NCBI RefSeq assembly: GCF_900143285.1
Contig: NZ_FRDN01000003.1
Span: forward strand, 186,001 to 250,000
Origin: Desulfitobacterium chlororespirans DSM 11544
GTDB taxonomy: Bacteria; Bacillota; Desulfitobacteriia; Desulfitobacteriales; Desulfitobacteriaceae
Reading direction: 5' to 3'
DNA length: 64,000 nt
Part shown: positions 33,519 to 43,259 of the stretch, piece after piece
How the letters are laid out: each line of letters opens with the position of its first letter
How positions within the stretch are numbered: the first letter of the stretch is position 1
The notes under the pieces: generated by a model
What the model was told of the DNA's origin: nothing
Database searches by the model: none
Seen by the model: the letters and a program-made list of their open reading frames with translations, nothing else
Made by a program: the position numbers and the translations under genes

Positions 33519-35251
33519 TGATTAATCCGCTCCGTTCTAAATACTCTTAGCATATAGTCCACCCCGAAAGGGTCAATGTTAACTATCCTTGGCATTTCCA
33601 TTTCTGTGCTATGACTGTGTAATGGAATTTCCATCCGCTTAGGCTCTCCGCTTTTTTCGTATATATAATTGATTGACTTACGACCATAAAGCAATATGGA
33701 CTTGGAAACTAGAGATAAGAATACTGATTCTTTTTCTGCTTTTTTCATTGACTCAGACAGAAGCTCTGAGAAGTATCTTTGGTATGCATTTTTTTGAATT
33801 TGAGATGGACGCAATTCGAATATTTCTCCTGTTGTGTGTAAATCATTGAGGTAATCCTCCAACATTTTCAGCGTATTGTTTACAACTTCCTTTGATTCAT
33901 CGGCTAAATGTACCAATTGTTGTTTTAAATAATCTCCTACTTTACCAGGAAAGTTTATTAATAGAGGATCAAATAGAAGAGCCGCTAATTCTTGCTTTAT
34001 TTCATTTTCTTTAACTTGAGGGATCAAGGAAACGAGCAAACTGGTAGCTGTAATAGGATTATAGAACAAATACCCAATTCCTTTTCGAGCTAGAAAAACT
34101 ATAGTTGCAGCATTATTAGCTTCAATTTCTTTTGGATCAGCCTCTATTGTAGCATTTGTTTGCTTAATAATTTCACTAATAGCTTTACATAATATCTTTT
34201 CCCCTTTTAATAGCCACCTGGTGCCTACATTATTTAACTTATTTTTATTTTCTTGCTTGCGAAATATAGAGATAACGCTATCGAACTCATCGAACATTGA
34301 CTCAGGATTATTTAAAAGCAGCTTTTCCATAAAAGGCAATCCTTTATCGTAATTACTTTCCAGCAAATTACTTAGAGCGAAATCCAAAATATTCAACGTT
34401 CCCTTATTTTGAAGATTAACTTTCCAGAGAACAGAAAGCAAAATGTCTACTAGTTCATCAGTTAGTTCTTTCTTTTCAAAAGAAAATAATTCTGTGGCGG
34501 CATGAAGGGCATAATCTCCTCCTTTTGATAGCGCTGTGCTAATAATATGATAATAACGTTTCTCCTGCTCCTGATTTTGTCTAAATAAGGAAAAACTTGA
34601 TCTAATAATATTGGCTAGGACTATATCATCATCCTCTTGACTTACAGAATACTCTAAGGCAGCCAATCCTGATTGTAGAAGAATAATATTATCTAAATAG
34701 TTGATTCTCCCTAAGGCAAATATCGCTCTTCTCCTGATATTGATATCTTCGTGTGTTAAAAAGCGAACTGCTTGATTATGATAATATTCCAAGTCAAAAT
34801 CAGCCCCGGCAACAATTACTGATACTAACAAATCTGCCAATGTCTCAGCAGAGGATTCAATATATGCGAGTGCCTCCTTGGGCCGAGATGAGTCAGCTTT
34901 ACAAAAGTCACCAAATGAACTGATAATCGTACCTGCCGCTCCATCTTGTCCAGCTTCTCTTACTAAATTTAAAACACATTCCATAGCTGAGAAAACGGGA
35001 GCATTGATTTTCGAAAGTAGTTTCTCTAAGATATGTCGAGTACGAAAAAAATCTCTTTCATGACCGGGAAGATTTTTCAATGATTTAAATGCTTCAACAA
35101 CATCGATTGAACCTTGATTATGAAGGTCAATTAATAACTCATAAAAATCCAAACTTTGATCTTGATAGTTTTCTACAGAAATTTCGTAGATAGTCTGTAA
35201 AAATTTGTTCTCGTGATAGACTTTAATAATTTCATCTTGCAAATTTTCCAT
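33515..35251 (-). CDS. HEAT-like helical repeat protein (uncharacterised)
   Basis: The product has 578 residues from ATG 35251 with GGGAG just upstream. It is built almost wholly of amphipathic helix pairs, e.g. RRRAIFALGRINYLDNIILL, ALHAATELFSFEKKELTDELV and VVNNTLKMLEDYL, consistent with HEAT/ARM-type repeats. There is no catalytic motif and no signal peptide. Such solenoids bind nucleic acids or serve as sensors or scaffolds. It sits between the RecQ-UvrD fusion and the nuclease gene in a tight same-strand run. The C-terminal ~60 residues (EIPLHSHSTEMEMPRIVNIDP) leave the helical pattern and may contact a partner. Confidence 0.6.
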   Translation of the reverse strand: MENLQDEIIKVYHENKFLQTIYEISVENYQDQSLDFYELLIDLHNQGSIDVVEAFKSLKNLPGHERDFFRTRHILEKLLSKINAPVFSAMECVLNLVREAGQDGAAGTIISSFGDFCKADSSRPKEALAYIESSAETLADLLVSVIVAGADFDLEYYHNQAVRFLTHEDINIRRRAIFALGRINYLDNIILLQSGLAALEYSVSQEDDDIVLANIIRSSFSLFRQNQEQEKRYYHIISTALSKGGDYALHAATELFSFEKKELTDELVDILLSVLWKVNLQNKGTLNILDFALSNLLESNYDKGLPFMEKLLLNNPESMFDEFDSVISIFRKQENKNKLNNVGTRWLLKGEKILCKAISEIIKQTNATIEADPKEIEANNAATIVFLARKGIGYLFYNPITATSLLVSLIPQVKENEIKQELAALLFDPLLINFPGKVGDYLKQQLVHLADESKEVVNNTLKMLEDYLNDLHTTGEIFELRPSQIQKNAYQRYFSELLSESMKKAEKESVFLSLVSKSILLYGRKSINYIYEKSGEPKRMEIPLHSHSTEMEMPRIVNIDPFGVDYMLRVFRTERINQ

Positions 35252-35297
35252 ACGTCTCCCGCTTCTCACCTTTTAATTTAAGAATTACCCTATCTCC

Positions 35298-38200
35298 TTA
35301 CTCCCTCTCAAAATAAAGCTCAGGCAGCACAATCCTAACCTCCTGCTCTGTCCCTTCCTTTAACCAATAGACAATAAAACGAATTCTTGCCTTCCCAGAA
35401 GTATAGCCTCTCTGCCTAATCGATTCCAGCTGGTTCCTAAACTTTTGAGAGAATTTCAGTACCAGCTGCTCGGCAGAATTGCGGCATCCTTCCCCGTCAA
35501 ACGTCAGCTCATCTCCGCTGGTCAGCTTGTTAATCCGCTGCTGATGCTGAGGATAACAAAAAAAGTCCAGCCAGATATCCTTAAATGTCAATTGCCAGGC
35601 CAAGAGACGGGGCGGCAAGTGCTCCTCTGAATCTTTAACTTGTTCAAGACCCTCCGCTGTGATCCTATCCAGATAGTTTCCGTTGTAGTGGATGGTCAAA
35701 TTGCGCTTAGCCCGGGTCATGGCCACATACAGCTGTCGTACCGCTTCCTCTGTGCCCAGGCTGAAGTTCTCTAGCATTAGGAAGACATTATCAAACTCCC
35801 TTCCTTTAGCTTTATGGATGGTTGAAACAAAGATCGTTTCGCTGTCTCCCCCCAGAAAATCTTCAAGCTTGGATTCCCGGATAAAAATTTCCAGATCGGA
35901 TTTGTACTTGAGTTTGGGGTGAACAACCTCAAATTCTCTAATCAGATTGACGCAGAGCTCATAATTCAAGCTGCAGGCAAACCGTTCTTTTAGCTTGCGT
36001 TTAGCACTGTTCCAAACCTCAACGCTGATTGTAAATATTCCCTCGGCCAGACCCAGCCAGCTAAGAAAAAAACGAACTTCCAGAAGGTTGTACAAACTAA
36101 ACCCGTCATTGGATTGAATCAGCTTGGCCTGAAGACCGTTTTTCACCAACAATCCCGTGATCTGAAGCGCTTCTTCATTGCTTTTGGTTAAGATACAAGT
36201 CGTTCCTGCCAACTCTGCCGAGAGGATATCCTGAACCAAAGGGGTGATGAGGTGATTGCTGCAATAGCATACCAGCTTTATTGCCCCCAGATCACTTTGA
36301 TGCGCGATAATCGGCGTATCTTTCAAGCGTAGAGGGATTCTCTCGGCAAACTGGTTGCTGAAATCCACCAGATTGCTTTTACTACGGTAGTTTTCAACCA
36401 GTTCATACAGTTTGGCCCGCTTTTCCAGGATCAGATTCACCATATACTCAGAACTGGCACCTCGGAACTCATAGATATTCTGGTCATCATCCCCTACAGC
36501 AATGACCCGCATCTCTTCATTCCGATCCATCAAAGCATTGATTAAGGCAAACTCATGAGCATCCATGTCCTGAGCTTCATCGATGACCAGAACAGTTTTC
36601 GTTATTCTACCTGGCTCAACATCCCCGTTCTTAATTCTCTTGATGGTTTCCTGAATGATCTCATCGGATTTTTCCAGGGTTCCCACTTTTCCCAGCAAAT
36701 CAAAACAATAGGAATGGAAGGTTTTGATCTCCACGTAATTGGCCGCATTTCCGATCAGGTTCAGCAAACGCTTCTTGAATTCATTAGAAGCTGCCCTGGA
36801 AAAGGTCACCATCAATAGTTGTTCATGCTTCACGTCCTCCATGAGGAGCAGGGAAGCCAATTTATGCACCAGAATCCGAGTCTTACCGCTTCCGGGCCCG
36901 GCTGCTACAATAATATGCTGGGATTCACGATCATTGATGATCTTCAATTGAGTGGGTGACAGTTCCCCAAAAAGCTGTTTGAATTTGGCCGGGGTAATAT
37001 TCCGCTTAATCTCGTTTTGCCGGCTGCCCGGAAAATATTTATTTAAAAAGATACTGACATTGAGCCGGAAATAATCATCCACAAATTGTAGGGCCGCTTG
37101 ATAGTCCCGAATCATCTTCCGGGCATATTCACCGACGATATGTACTTGCTGCACCTTGTTTTGGTAAAATTGCTCCAGCTTTTGATAATCCTCAGTTTTA
37201 TAATTTTTGCGGTTGTTCTGCTCCAGGCGTTCAATGGTCAGTCCCTGATAGGTGATCATAAAGCCACCCTCGATCTTGATGGCTTCTATTTTGCTCAGGT
37301 AATAAAGAGCATCCTCAATTTCCTTGACTGAAGCCTGGCTTCTGAATAATGTCGACCGGTTTTCATATTCTTCCTTGAGCTCTAGTACAGAGAATTCAAC
37401 CAGAACCTCATCTTTTTGACCTTCCTCCACGGAGATAGAATTGGTTTTGGCAAAAAGATATTCCAGGATGAACTGGGCCAGCTCATAGCGCTGCTCCAGC
37501 TTAGCCTCCAGAATCTCCTTTTCCTCAAGGGCCATGACAGCGATATGGTTTCGAGAATGGGCTGCGGTCTGACGTCTAATCCAATTTTTGATGGTCCAAA
37601 AATTGAGGATGGTTCTTAGCTTGCCTGGGGTGGCCTCAGAGCAGCCCTTCTCTTCGGCCTGCTCGTTAAGCTCCTTGATGTGAAAAACGATCTCCTGGTT
37701 TTCGATCACCGTCAGCAGAAATTTCTCGATCTGGCAAAAGGTTTTGAGGACATTCAGGGAGCGGTTGCGGTTTTCGGATTTCTTAATGTAGGCCGCCAGA
37801 TCTTTATGATCAGCCAGGACCTTTTCTTCCCGCAGCAGATTGACCACTTCGATGACTTCCCCTTTGGGAATGCCTAAATGGTCGGAGATATAATCCACCC
37901 TGGATTCCGCTTCTTCATCTGTCAGGTGTTTTCCGCTCTTGCTGGAAAAAAGCTTCTTGATGATCCGTACAGCCTGCCCTCTCTGCCGTTCGTCCATGCG
38001 CCGGGATTGCTCAATTTTCTCCAAGGCTTCTATAACCGTGCGAGAGAGAATGCTGTTGGCAAAAATCCGCGGCACATTCTGGCCCCGTCTGATGTAGCCG
38101 GCTTCTTCCAAAGCGGTGATCGCCGTCTTAACCCGGGTTTCGATATCCATGACGGTATCGTCCCAACCGGCTTTGCGGGCAATCTCCAAAGCGGATTGGG

Positions 38201-40100
38201 AAACCCGGGGCCGGAATCGGGTCAACTCTTTAATGGCTTTCCAGACCTGTTGGATTTCCTGGATGCTGAGTTTGGTTTGATTCAGGAGGACAAAGTGTTT
38301 GCTCAGATCCTCATCATTAAACAGGACATAGCAGTCGGCAGAGATCTCTTCATCCCGGCCCGCTCTCCCTGCCTCCTGAATGTAATTCTCCAGGGAATTG
38401 GAGATCTCATAGTGAATGACCATGCCCACATCTTTCTTGTCCACCCCCATGCCAAAAGCGGAGGTTGCCACCATGATCTGGACCTGACCCTGAATAAAGG
38501 CATCCTGGTTGGCCGATTTTTCCTGCTTATCCATCTTGCCGTGATAAGGCTTCGCCTGATAACCGTCTTTGCTCAACCGTTCCGCCAGAGCGTAGGCGGC
38601 ATGAGTGCGGGTCATATAAACGATGGTGGGGCATTTCTTCCCTTCCAGCAAATCCCGCAAGGCATTGTACTTTTCTTCTTCATTCTTCTCAAACACTTCG
38701 TAGCGCAGATTAACCCTGGAGGCATTAGCTGAAAAAACCTCCAGATCAAGGGACAGCTTCTCCTGGAAATAGCTCCGGATATCTTCAATGACCTTCTGTT
38801 TGGCGGTGGCCGTAAAGCAGGAGACCGGGATGCCTTCGCTTAGGCCCTTCTTTTCCTGCAGGACTTTGATGAAGTCTCCGATATACAAATAATCCACCCG
38901 GAAATCCTGGCCCCAGGCTGAAAAGCAGTGGGCCTCGTCAATCACGAAACGAACCACATTCCGGCCCAGGAGCAAACCCTCGATGGTCTTGGAGCGCAGG
39001 GACTCCGGGGAAATATACAAAAGAGATGCCGAACCGTTTTCCACCCGTTCATAGGACTTGGCTCTTTCGATGGGATCAAGCAGCCCATTGATGGTCACGG
39101 CCTCGGTGATCCCCGCTCGTTCCAGATTATCCACCTGGTCTTTCATCAGGGATTGCAAAGGGGAAATCACCACAGTCAAGCCTTTAGTATTGACTCCACT
39201 CATCAGAGCCGGAACTTGAAAGGTGATAGACTTCCCGCCCCCGGTAGGAAATACTGCCAACAGGGATTTGTTGGCGACAGCCGCCTGAACTGCCTTTTCC
39301 TGCAGCGGCTCTCCGCCATAAGCCCGATAGGCACTGAAGCCGAAAAAACGCTTCAGGCCTTGATGAATGTCCAAAGCTTCATTGCAGTAAGCACACCCCT
39401 CCAAACAGGGATTGCTTCTTAGTAAAAATATGATCCGTTCCGCAGCCGGGTAGTTTTTCAAGACCCAGGGCGGGGTTATGGAGTAGCGGTCAGTGGCATT
39501 GAGCAAGGCCAGGCAATACGCCAGCTCCACCGGGTATTTATCAATGAACTTGGCCAGATCCGCCTTGGCACAGATCTTGCGCTGAAACTTTTCCCGGATC
39601 AGTTTCTCAAGAAATAAGAAGTTTCCCTGATAGCCGATGAAGTGAAAAAAGGCACTGAACTCTTTTTGGCCTTTCAAAAGCATATAAAAAATGACCTTGA
39701 GAGTGGAATCTGCCTGTTGAAAAGTGGTAACTTCGTCAAAGAAAAGGTCTCTGGCTTTGATGGAATCATTGAGGGGGTTGTTGGCGTCTTCCGTTTGCAG
39801 TTTATCGTCCTTAAGCAGAGCATGATAAGGACGGTTGGGGAATAGAAGCGGGGAAAGGTAGAGAGTGTCGATAATTTTGGCAGTATTAAGACTCGCGGCA
39901 TGCAAGGTATTTTCCAAGTATCTCAGATCGTGATTAAGGATGTTATGCCCGCAAAGATATTCGCTTCCTTTCAGGAAAGAGGCAAAGCCAGCTACTGAAT
40001 TGGAGTGAAAGGTACTACCATCGCCTTTTACACTACCAATATCTAGTATTTTTTTGCTTTTCGGATCAATTTCGGTGTCGATAAAGGTGATCAGCTTCAT
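35298..40100 (-). CDS. DEDD exonuclease-RecQ helicase-UvrD helicase fusion
   Basis: The product has 1600 residues, beginning after GAGGAG and a 6-nt spacer. Residues 1-130 look like a DEDD exonuclease (FIDTEID; GHNILNHDLRYLE; YHALLKDD). A CxxxCxxC-like cluster (PCLEGCAYCNEA) lies at about 230. RecQ follows: Walker A FPTGGGKS at about 288, FVIDEAHCFSAWGQDFR, ATSAFGMGVDK, QEAGRAGRDEE. Then comes a complete UvrD-type helicase: Walker A AAGPGSGKTR at about 1065, VIDEAQDMDAHEF at about 1175, GDDDQNIYEFRGA, STIHKAKGREFDNVF, LYVAMTRAKRNL. Three enzymes in one chain suggest processive attack on DNA ends or forks. A deleted paralogue lies at 11.3-12.1 kb. Homologous fusions occur in defence islands, but I know no tested function. 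Confidence 0.9.
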   Translation of the reverse strand: MKLITFIDTEIDPKSKKILDIGSVKGDGSTFHSNSVAGFASFLKGSEYLCGHNILNHDLRYLENTLHAASLNTAKIIDTLYLSPLLFPNRPYHALLKDDKLQTEDANNPLNDSIKARDLFFDEVTTFQQADSTLKVIFYMLLKGQKEFSAFFHFIGYQGNFLFLEKLIREKFQRKICAKADLAKFIDKYPVELAYCLALLNATDRYSITPPWVLKNYPAAERIIFLLRSNPCLEGCAYCNEALDIHQGLKRFFGFSAYRAYGGEPLQEKAVQAAVANKSLLAVFPTGGGKSITFQVPALMSGVNTKGLTVVISPLQSLMKDQVDNLERAGITEAVTINGLLDPIERAKSYERVENGSASLLYISPESLRSKTIEGLLLGRNVVRFVIDEAHCFSAWGQDFRVDYLYIGDFIKVLQEKKGLSEGIPVSCFTATAKQKVIEDIRSYFQEKLSLDLEVFSANASRVNLRYEVFEKNEEEKYNALRDLLEGKKCPTIVYMTRTHAAYALAERLSKDGYQAKPYHGKMDKQEKSANQDAFIQGQVQIMVATSAFGMGVDKKDVGMVIHYEISNSLENYIQEAGRAGRDEEISADCYVLFNDEDLSKHFVLLNQTKLSIQEIQQVWKAIKELTRFRPRVSQSALEIARKAGWDDTVMDIETRVKTAITALEEAGYIRRGQNVPRIFANSILSRTVIEALEKIEQSRRMDERQRGQAVRIIKKLFSSKSGKHLTDEEAESRVDYISDHLGIPKGEVIEVVNLLREEKVLADHKDLAAYIKKSENRNRSLNVLKTFCQIEKFLLTVIENQEIVFHIKELNEQAEEKGCSEATPGKLRTILNFWTIKNWIRRQTAAHSRNHIAVMALEEKEILEAKLEQRYELAQFILEYLFAKTNSISVEEGQKDEVLVEFSVLELKEEYENRSTLFRSQASVKEIEDALYYLSKIEAIKIEGGFMITYQGLTIERLEQNNRKNYKTEDYQKLEQFYQNKVQQVHIVGEYARKMIRDYQAALQFVDDYFRLNVSIFLNKYFPGSRQNEIKRNITPAKFKQLFGELSPTQLKIINDRESQHIIVAAGPGSGKTRILVHKLASLLLMEDVKHEQLLMVTFSRAASNEFKKRLLNLIGNAANYVEIKTFHSYCFDLLGKVGTLEKSDEIIQETIKRIKNGDVEPGRITKTVLVIDEAQDMDAHEFALINALMDRNEEMRVIAVGDDDQNIYEFRGASSEYMVNLILEKRAKLYELVENYRSKSNLVDFSNQFAERIPLRLKDTPIIAHQSDLGAIKLVCYCSNHLITPLVQDILSAELAGTTCILTKSNEEALQITGLLVKNGLQAKLIQSNDGFSLYNLLEVRFFLSWLGLAEGIFTISVEVWNSAKRKLKERFACSLNYELCVNLIREFEVVHPKLKYKSDLEIFIRESKLEDFLGGDSETIFVSTIHKAKGREFDNVFLMLENFSLGTEEAVRQLYVAMTRAKRNLTIHYNGNYLDRITAEGLEQVKDSEEHLPPRLLAWQLTFKDIWLDFFCYPQHQQRINKLTSGDELTFDGEGCRNSAEQLVLKFSQKFRNQLESIRQRGYTSGKARIRFIVYWLKEGTEQEVRIVLPELYFERE

Positions 40101-40410
40101 CTTTTGCTCCTCTAGAATATCTTTTTATTTCCTCTTTGCTAATTGCTAATAAGCAAAGGCTAAATACCGTGGACAAACGAATAGTAATCGGTTCACTTAT
40201 TTTAAAGGATCGTAAGTTCAAAACACTTGTATGTCAAGGCGAAATTTATCAAATTTTGTCATTCAAATAAGATTTATGGATAACTTATCATAGGAATCCG
40301 ATAATTCATGGAAAATAAATTCTTACTTCTAAATTCATCGGGAATTTCCATTAATAATCCCAAAGCTCTACCACATTACTAATAAATTCGAGGAAGCCCC
40401 TATGCTCACT
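40101..40410. other. Intergenic stretch upstream of the RecQ-UvrD gene
   Basis: This stretch of 310 nt is AT-rich and holds the RecQ-UvrD promoter at 40209-40237. No gene was seen. Confidence 0.6.
40209..40237 (-). promoter_or_regulatory. Promoter of the RecQ-UvrD gene
   Basis: Perfect TTGACA (40237-40232), a 17-bp spacer and TACGAT (40214-40209) on the minus strand. It gives a leader of about 100 nt and may drive the whole RecQ-UvrD, HEAT and nuclease run. Confidence 0.65.
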
Positions 40411-43170
40411 TTACTTTTGCACTGCCTCCAGAGCTGCATCTAGCTCTCTTTTTATTTTTCCTTCTTCGCCGCTGTAATTGGTAGGGAGCCTCAAAAGCCG
40501 AAAATCATATTTCCGCATAATCTCATCCTTAATAGCATCCTTCTCCAGCTGTGCAGGATTATTTTCATGAAAAGCAAACCCATCCACCTCAATAATAAGA
40601 ACAGGTTGCTTATTCTGCTTATGGAAAATGACTATGTCAACAGATGCCCTATTGTCAACATAGCGCAGTTCCTGAGGGGTAAGCCTTTCCGTGGTTTTGA
40701 GCAGATTTTTCACCATGACCTCCGTAGTAAAGCTCAAATTATCATACTGCTTTTCCTTAAGAATATCATCTAAAAGTGTATAGATAATGTTCTGAGATTT
40801 ATATCTAGAGCGATGGGTCAACCTTTGACTGAAAGAATTCAGTTTCGCGGAGTATTCTTTGTATAAAAGATCAAATACAGAGACAATTTCGCTTTCGATT
40901 ATATTTTGATCTAGCGTATTGTACTCAATGTAGCGAATCAAATCGCCGATTTCTTTTCCTTGCCGATTAAATAAAGAGTGATCGGTCACTAGCACAAACT
41001 GTTTGATTGCTCTGGATACGGCAACGTTGATTTTGCACGGATCATCCACAAAACGAAGCCCTGACTTGCCGCCCTTGGTATCATCCAAGACCGTTGACAT
41101 AATCATGACCTTCTTTTCCCGTCCCTGATATTTATGAATCGTGTCACATTGGATTTCTTTCGGGAGCATTCTACCGGCTGCGCCTACCTGTTTGGCATAA
41201 GGCGTCGTAAAACCGATTTCCTCACTATCCTGAGCAATACTGGGATTCTGCAATATCTCTTGTACTATTACGTCTATTTCTCTTTGATTGTATTTTCCTG
41301 GCTTCGCTCCGGTGGTGACATTGCGCATATGATTGCCTTCTGCGGTACGATAGAGAATTAAAGGGTTTTGCTCCATATCTTCTTGAGTAAAAGGAACCAA
41401 ATAACCGTTATAGTACTTCTGATTGCAAAACTCAATAATTTTGGGGTGGCAGCGAAAGTGCTCTTTTAGCATTACCTTGGGGATACCCAACTCTCCGTAC
41501 AAGGAAAGAATCGAGGATAAGATATTATGTTCAAAATAATTAAAGACAGGTTCAGCAGCTTGTTTTGACAGCTTGCTGATAATTTTCTCATCAACGATTT
41601 GCGGCAATTGTTTGGTATCCCCAACAATAATGGCATTTTTGCAGCAGGAAAGCGCCAGTACACCTGTCAATAAATTGACCTGGGAGGATTCATCAATGAT
41701 AACATAGTCCAAAAGGTAATTTTCCGGGAGTGAATAGCGCAGCGAATAAGTCGTGCTAAGGACAATAGGAAAATGCTCGATGAATTCAGCAAACTTGGCT
41801 TTATAGTTTTTGATTGTAAACTGGGCCGGCCTTTTATTATGATATTTTTTAGCCAATTTCTGCTTAAATAGCATTTCGGAAAGATGCTTATGTTGTTTCA
41901 GCAATTGATCAAAAGAAGCGTGTTCCAGCTCCTTTGCCAATTCGGCCTTTTGCTTAATCAGAGACTCTATCTTTAATTGATAGAATTTCCGCTGCAGGCT
42001 GATGACCAGGTCCATGTCATTCTCTTGAAGGGCTTTAAAATCCTTAAGCCCATAGGAAAACAACAACTTGATTTTATAAAGGAAACTATCCGTCGTTCCT
42101 CGCTTATTCGCTATATAACTATCGGCTAAGAAGGCAATTATTTTCTCAGGGTTAGTACGATAAAAAGAAAGTTTCTGAATCTCTGGAATGTCTTGTTTCT
42201 CATAATATGCTTCAAAATGCTCTTGTTCCGTTAGGTAAGCGGAAAGTTGCTGCTGAATTTCAGCCTTCCGAAGGTTAACTTTAAGAAGGTGATTAATTTG
42301 GGTATTTAGACTAGTGATCTTTGCCGCTAGTTCCTCTTCTGGAATTTCGCAACTCCAGCCCTGCACATTGCCTTGGGGCATATTATTGAAAAAGGCTTCT
42401 TTGTTCTTATTGCTTCCCAAAGCGGCGACTAGGAAACCATAGCCTTCTTCCTCTAATTTGTCTCTCACATTTTTAACTGCAGCATTGTTATCGGACACCA
42501 CAGCCACCGTTTTGTTCCGGGTAATTAAATTAAGGAGAATATTCAGGATGGATTGGGTTTTACCGGTTCCCGGAGGACCCTCAATAACGGTAATATTGCA
42601 GGACAGCGCGTTCTCCAGCGCTTCCTTCTGTTCTAAATTAAAAGGGAAAGGAAAGATAAGGCTCTGGAGATCGGGGCTATGTTTCTGTAGCGGTGCTTTA
42701 TTGATATAACTGCTAAGAACGCTTTCCGGGCTGACAAATGTAAGCTTATCGAAGACTTTCTCTAAAAAAGATTCCTCTTCATCATCAATAGGACTAAAGT
42801 GCGCAATCTCTTTCCAGTATTCCAAAATGTCTTTTCCGGTTTTATCTATGCCATTACTTTTTATGCTTAATTCCTTTTTGCTGAAAACCTGACCTTTACT
42901 TTTGTTTCTGAATCTAACCCTTACCAGCGGTCCAAAATCCAAGATAGATTCAACATCATACAACGGTATATTCCCGCTATAGGCTACTTTATCTTCCATA
43001 TCAATAGTCTTCGGATTTTTGGCGATAAAGACGTTCTCACGAAAATAGGAATATGGAAAAGGATTATCCTTAAATGTAACCTTTACCTTGCGTCCGTCAG
43101 CCTTAAGGTCTTTGACCTCTTCAGTCTTGTCTTCGCCTTTTAAACAGATTAAGTAGTCATTTGGGTTCAT
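40411..43170 (-). CDS. SF1 helicase with C-terminal Vsr/DUF2726-like nuclease domain
   Basis: The product has 919 residues; ATG 43170 chosen because AAGGA is 10 nt upstream and too close to the ATG at 43179. UPF1/Dna2-type SF1 helicase motifs: Walker A EGPPGTGKTQ at about 198, DYVIIDESSQVN at about 490, VGDTKQLPQIV, LKEHFRCHPKIIEFCN, DTIHKYQGREKKVMIMSTV, INVAVSRAIKQFVLV. The last ~110 residues (RASVDIVIFHKQ; PVLIIEVDGFAFHENNP; KDEIMRKYDFRLLRL) match the DUF2726/DUF559 Vsr-like endonuclease fold (D, E-x-D and following residues). The region between helicase lobes carries a helical insertion. It is a plausible one-gene defence helicase-nuclease, not matched by me to a named system. Confidence 0.82.
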   Translation of the reverse strand: MNPNDYLICLKGEDKTEEVKDLKADGRKVKVTFKDNPFPYSYFRENVFIAKNPKTIDMEDKVAYSGNIPLYDVESILDFGPLVRVRFRNKSKGQVFSKKELSIKSNGIDKTGKDILEYWKEIAHFSPIDDEEESFLEKVFDKLTFVSPESVLSSYINKAPLQKHSPDLQSLIFPFPFNLEQKEALENALSCNITVIEGPPGTGKTQSILNILLNLITRNKTVAVVSDNNAAVKNVRDKLEEEGYGFLVAALGSNKNKEAFFNNMPQGNVQGWSCEIPEEELAAKITSLNTQINHLLKVNLRKAEIQQQLSAYLTEQEHFEAYYEKQDIPEIQKLSFYRTNPEKIIAFLADSYIANKRGTTDSFLYKIKLLFSYGLKDFKALQENDMDLVISLQRKFYQLKIESLIKQKAELAKELEHASFDQLLKQHKHLSEMLFKQKLAKKYHNKRPAQFTIKNYKAKFAEFIEHFPIVLSTTYSLRYSLPENYLLDYVIIDESSQVNLLTGVLALSCCKNAIIVGDTKQLPQIVDEKIISKLSKQAAEPVFNYFEHNILSSILSLYGELGIPKVMLKEHFRCHPKIIEFCNQKYYNGYLVPFTQEDMEQNPLILYRTAEGNHMRNVTTGAKPGKYNQREIDVIVQEILQNPSIAQDSEEIGFTTPYAKQVGAAGRMLPKEIQCDTIHKYQGREKKVMIMSTVLDDTKGGKSGLRFVDDPCKINVAVSRAIKQFVLVTDHSLFNRQGKEIGDLIRYIEYNTLDQNIIESEIVSVFDLLYKEYSAKLNSFSQRLTHRSRYKSQNIIYTLLDDILKEKQYDNLSFTTEVMVKNLLKTTERLTPQELRYVDNRASVDIVIFHKQNKQPVLIIEVDGFAFHENNPAQLEKDAIKDEIMRKYDFRLLRLPTNYSGEEGKIKRELDAALEAVQK

Positions 43171-43259
43171 TGATTCCATATCCTTTTTAAGTATTTTAGC
43201 TAATTGACAAAGTAACTAAACTTCCCCATCTCATTCATTAAAAAGATCTAACGTAGATT

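Noticed and set aside
37878-38732. Plus-strand open frame of 284 codons
   Set aside because: It lies opposite the RecQ domain of the fusion gene, has no ribosome-binding site and no recognisable domain; it mirrors the codon bias of the real gene.
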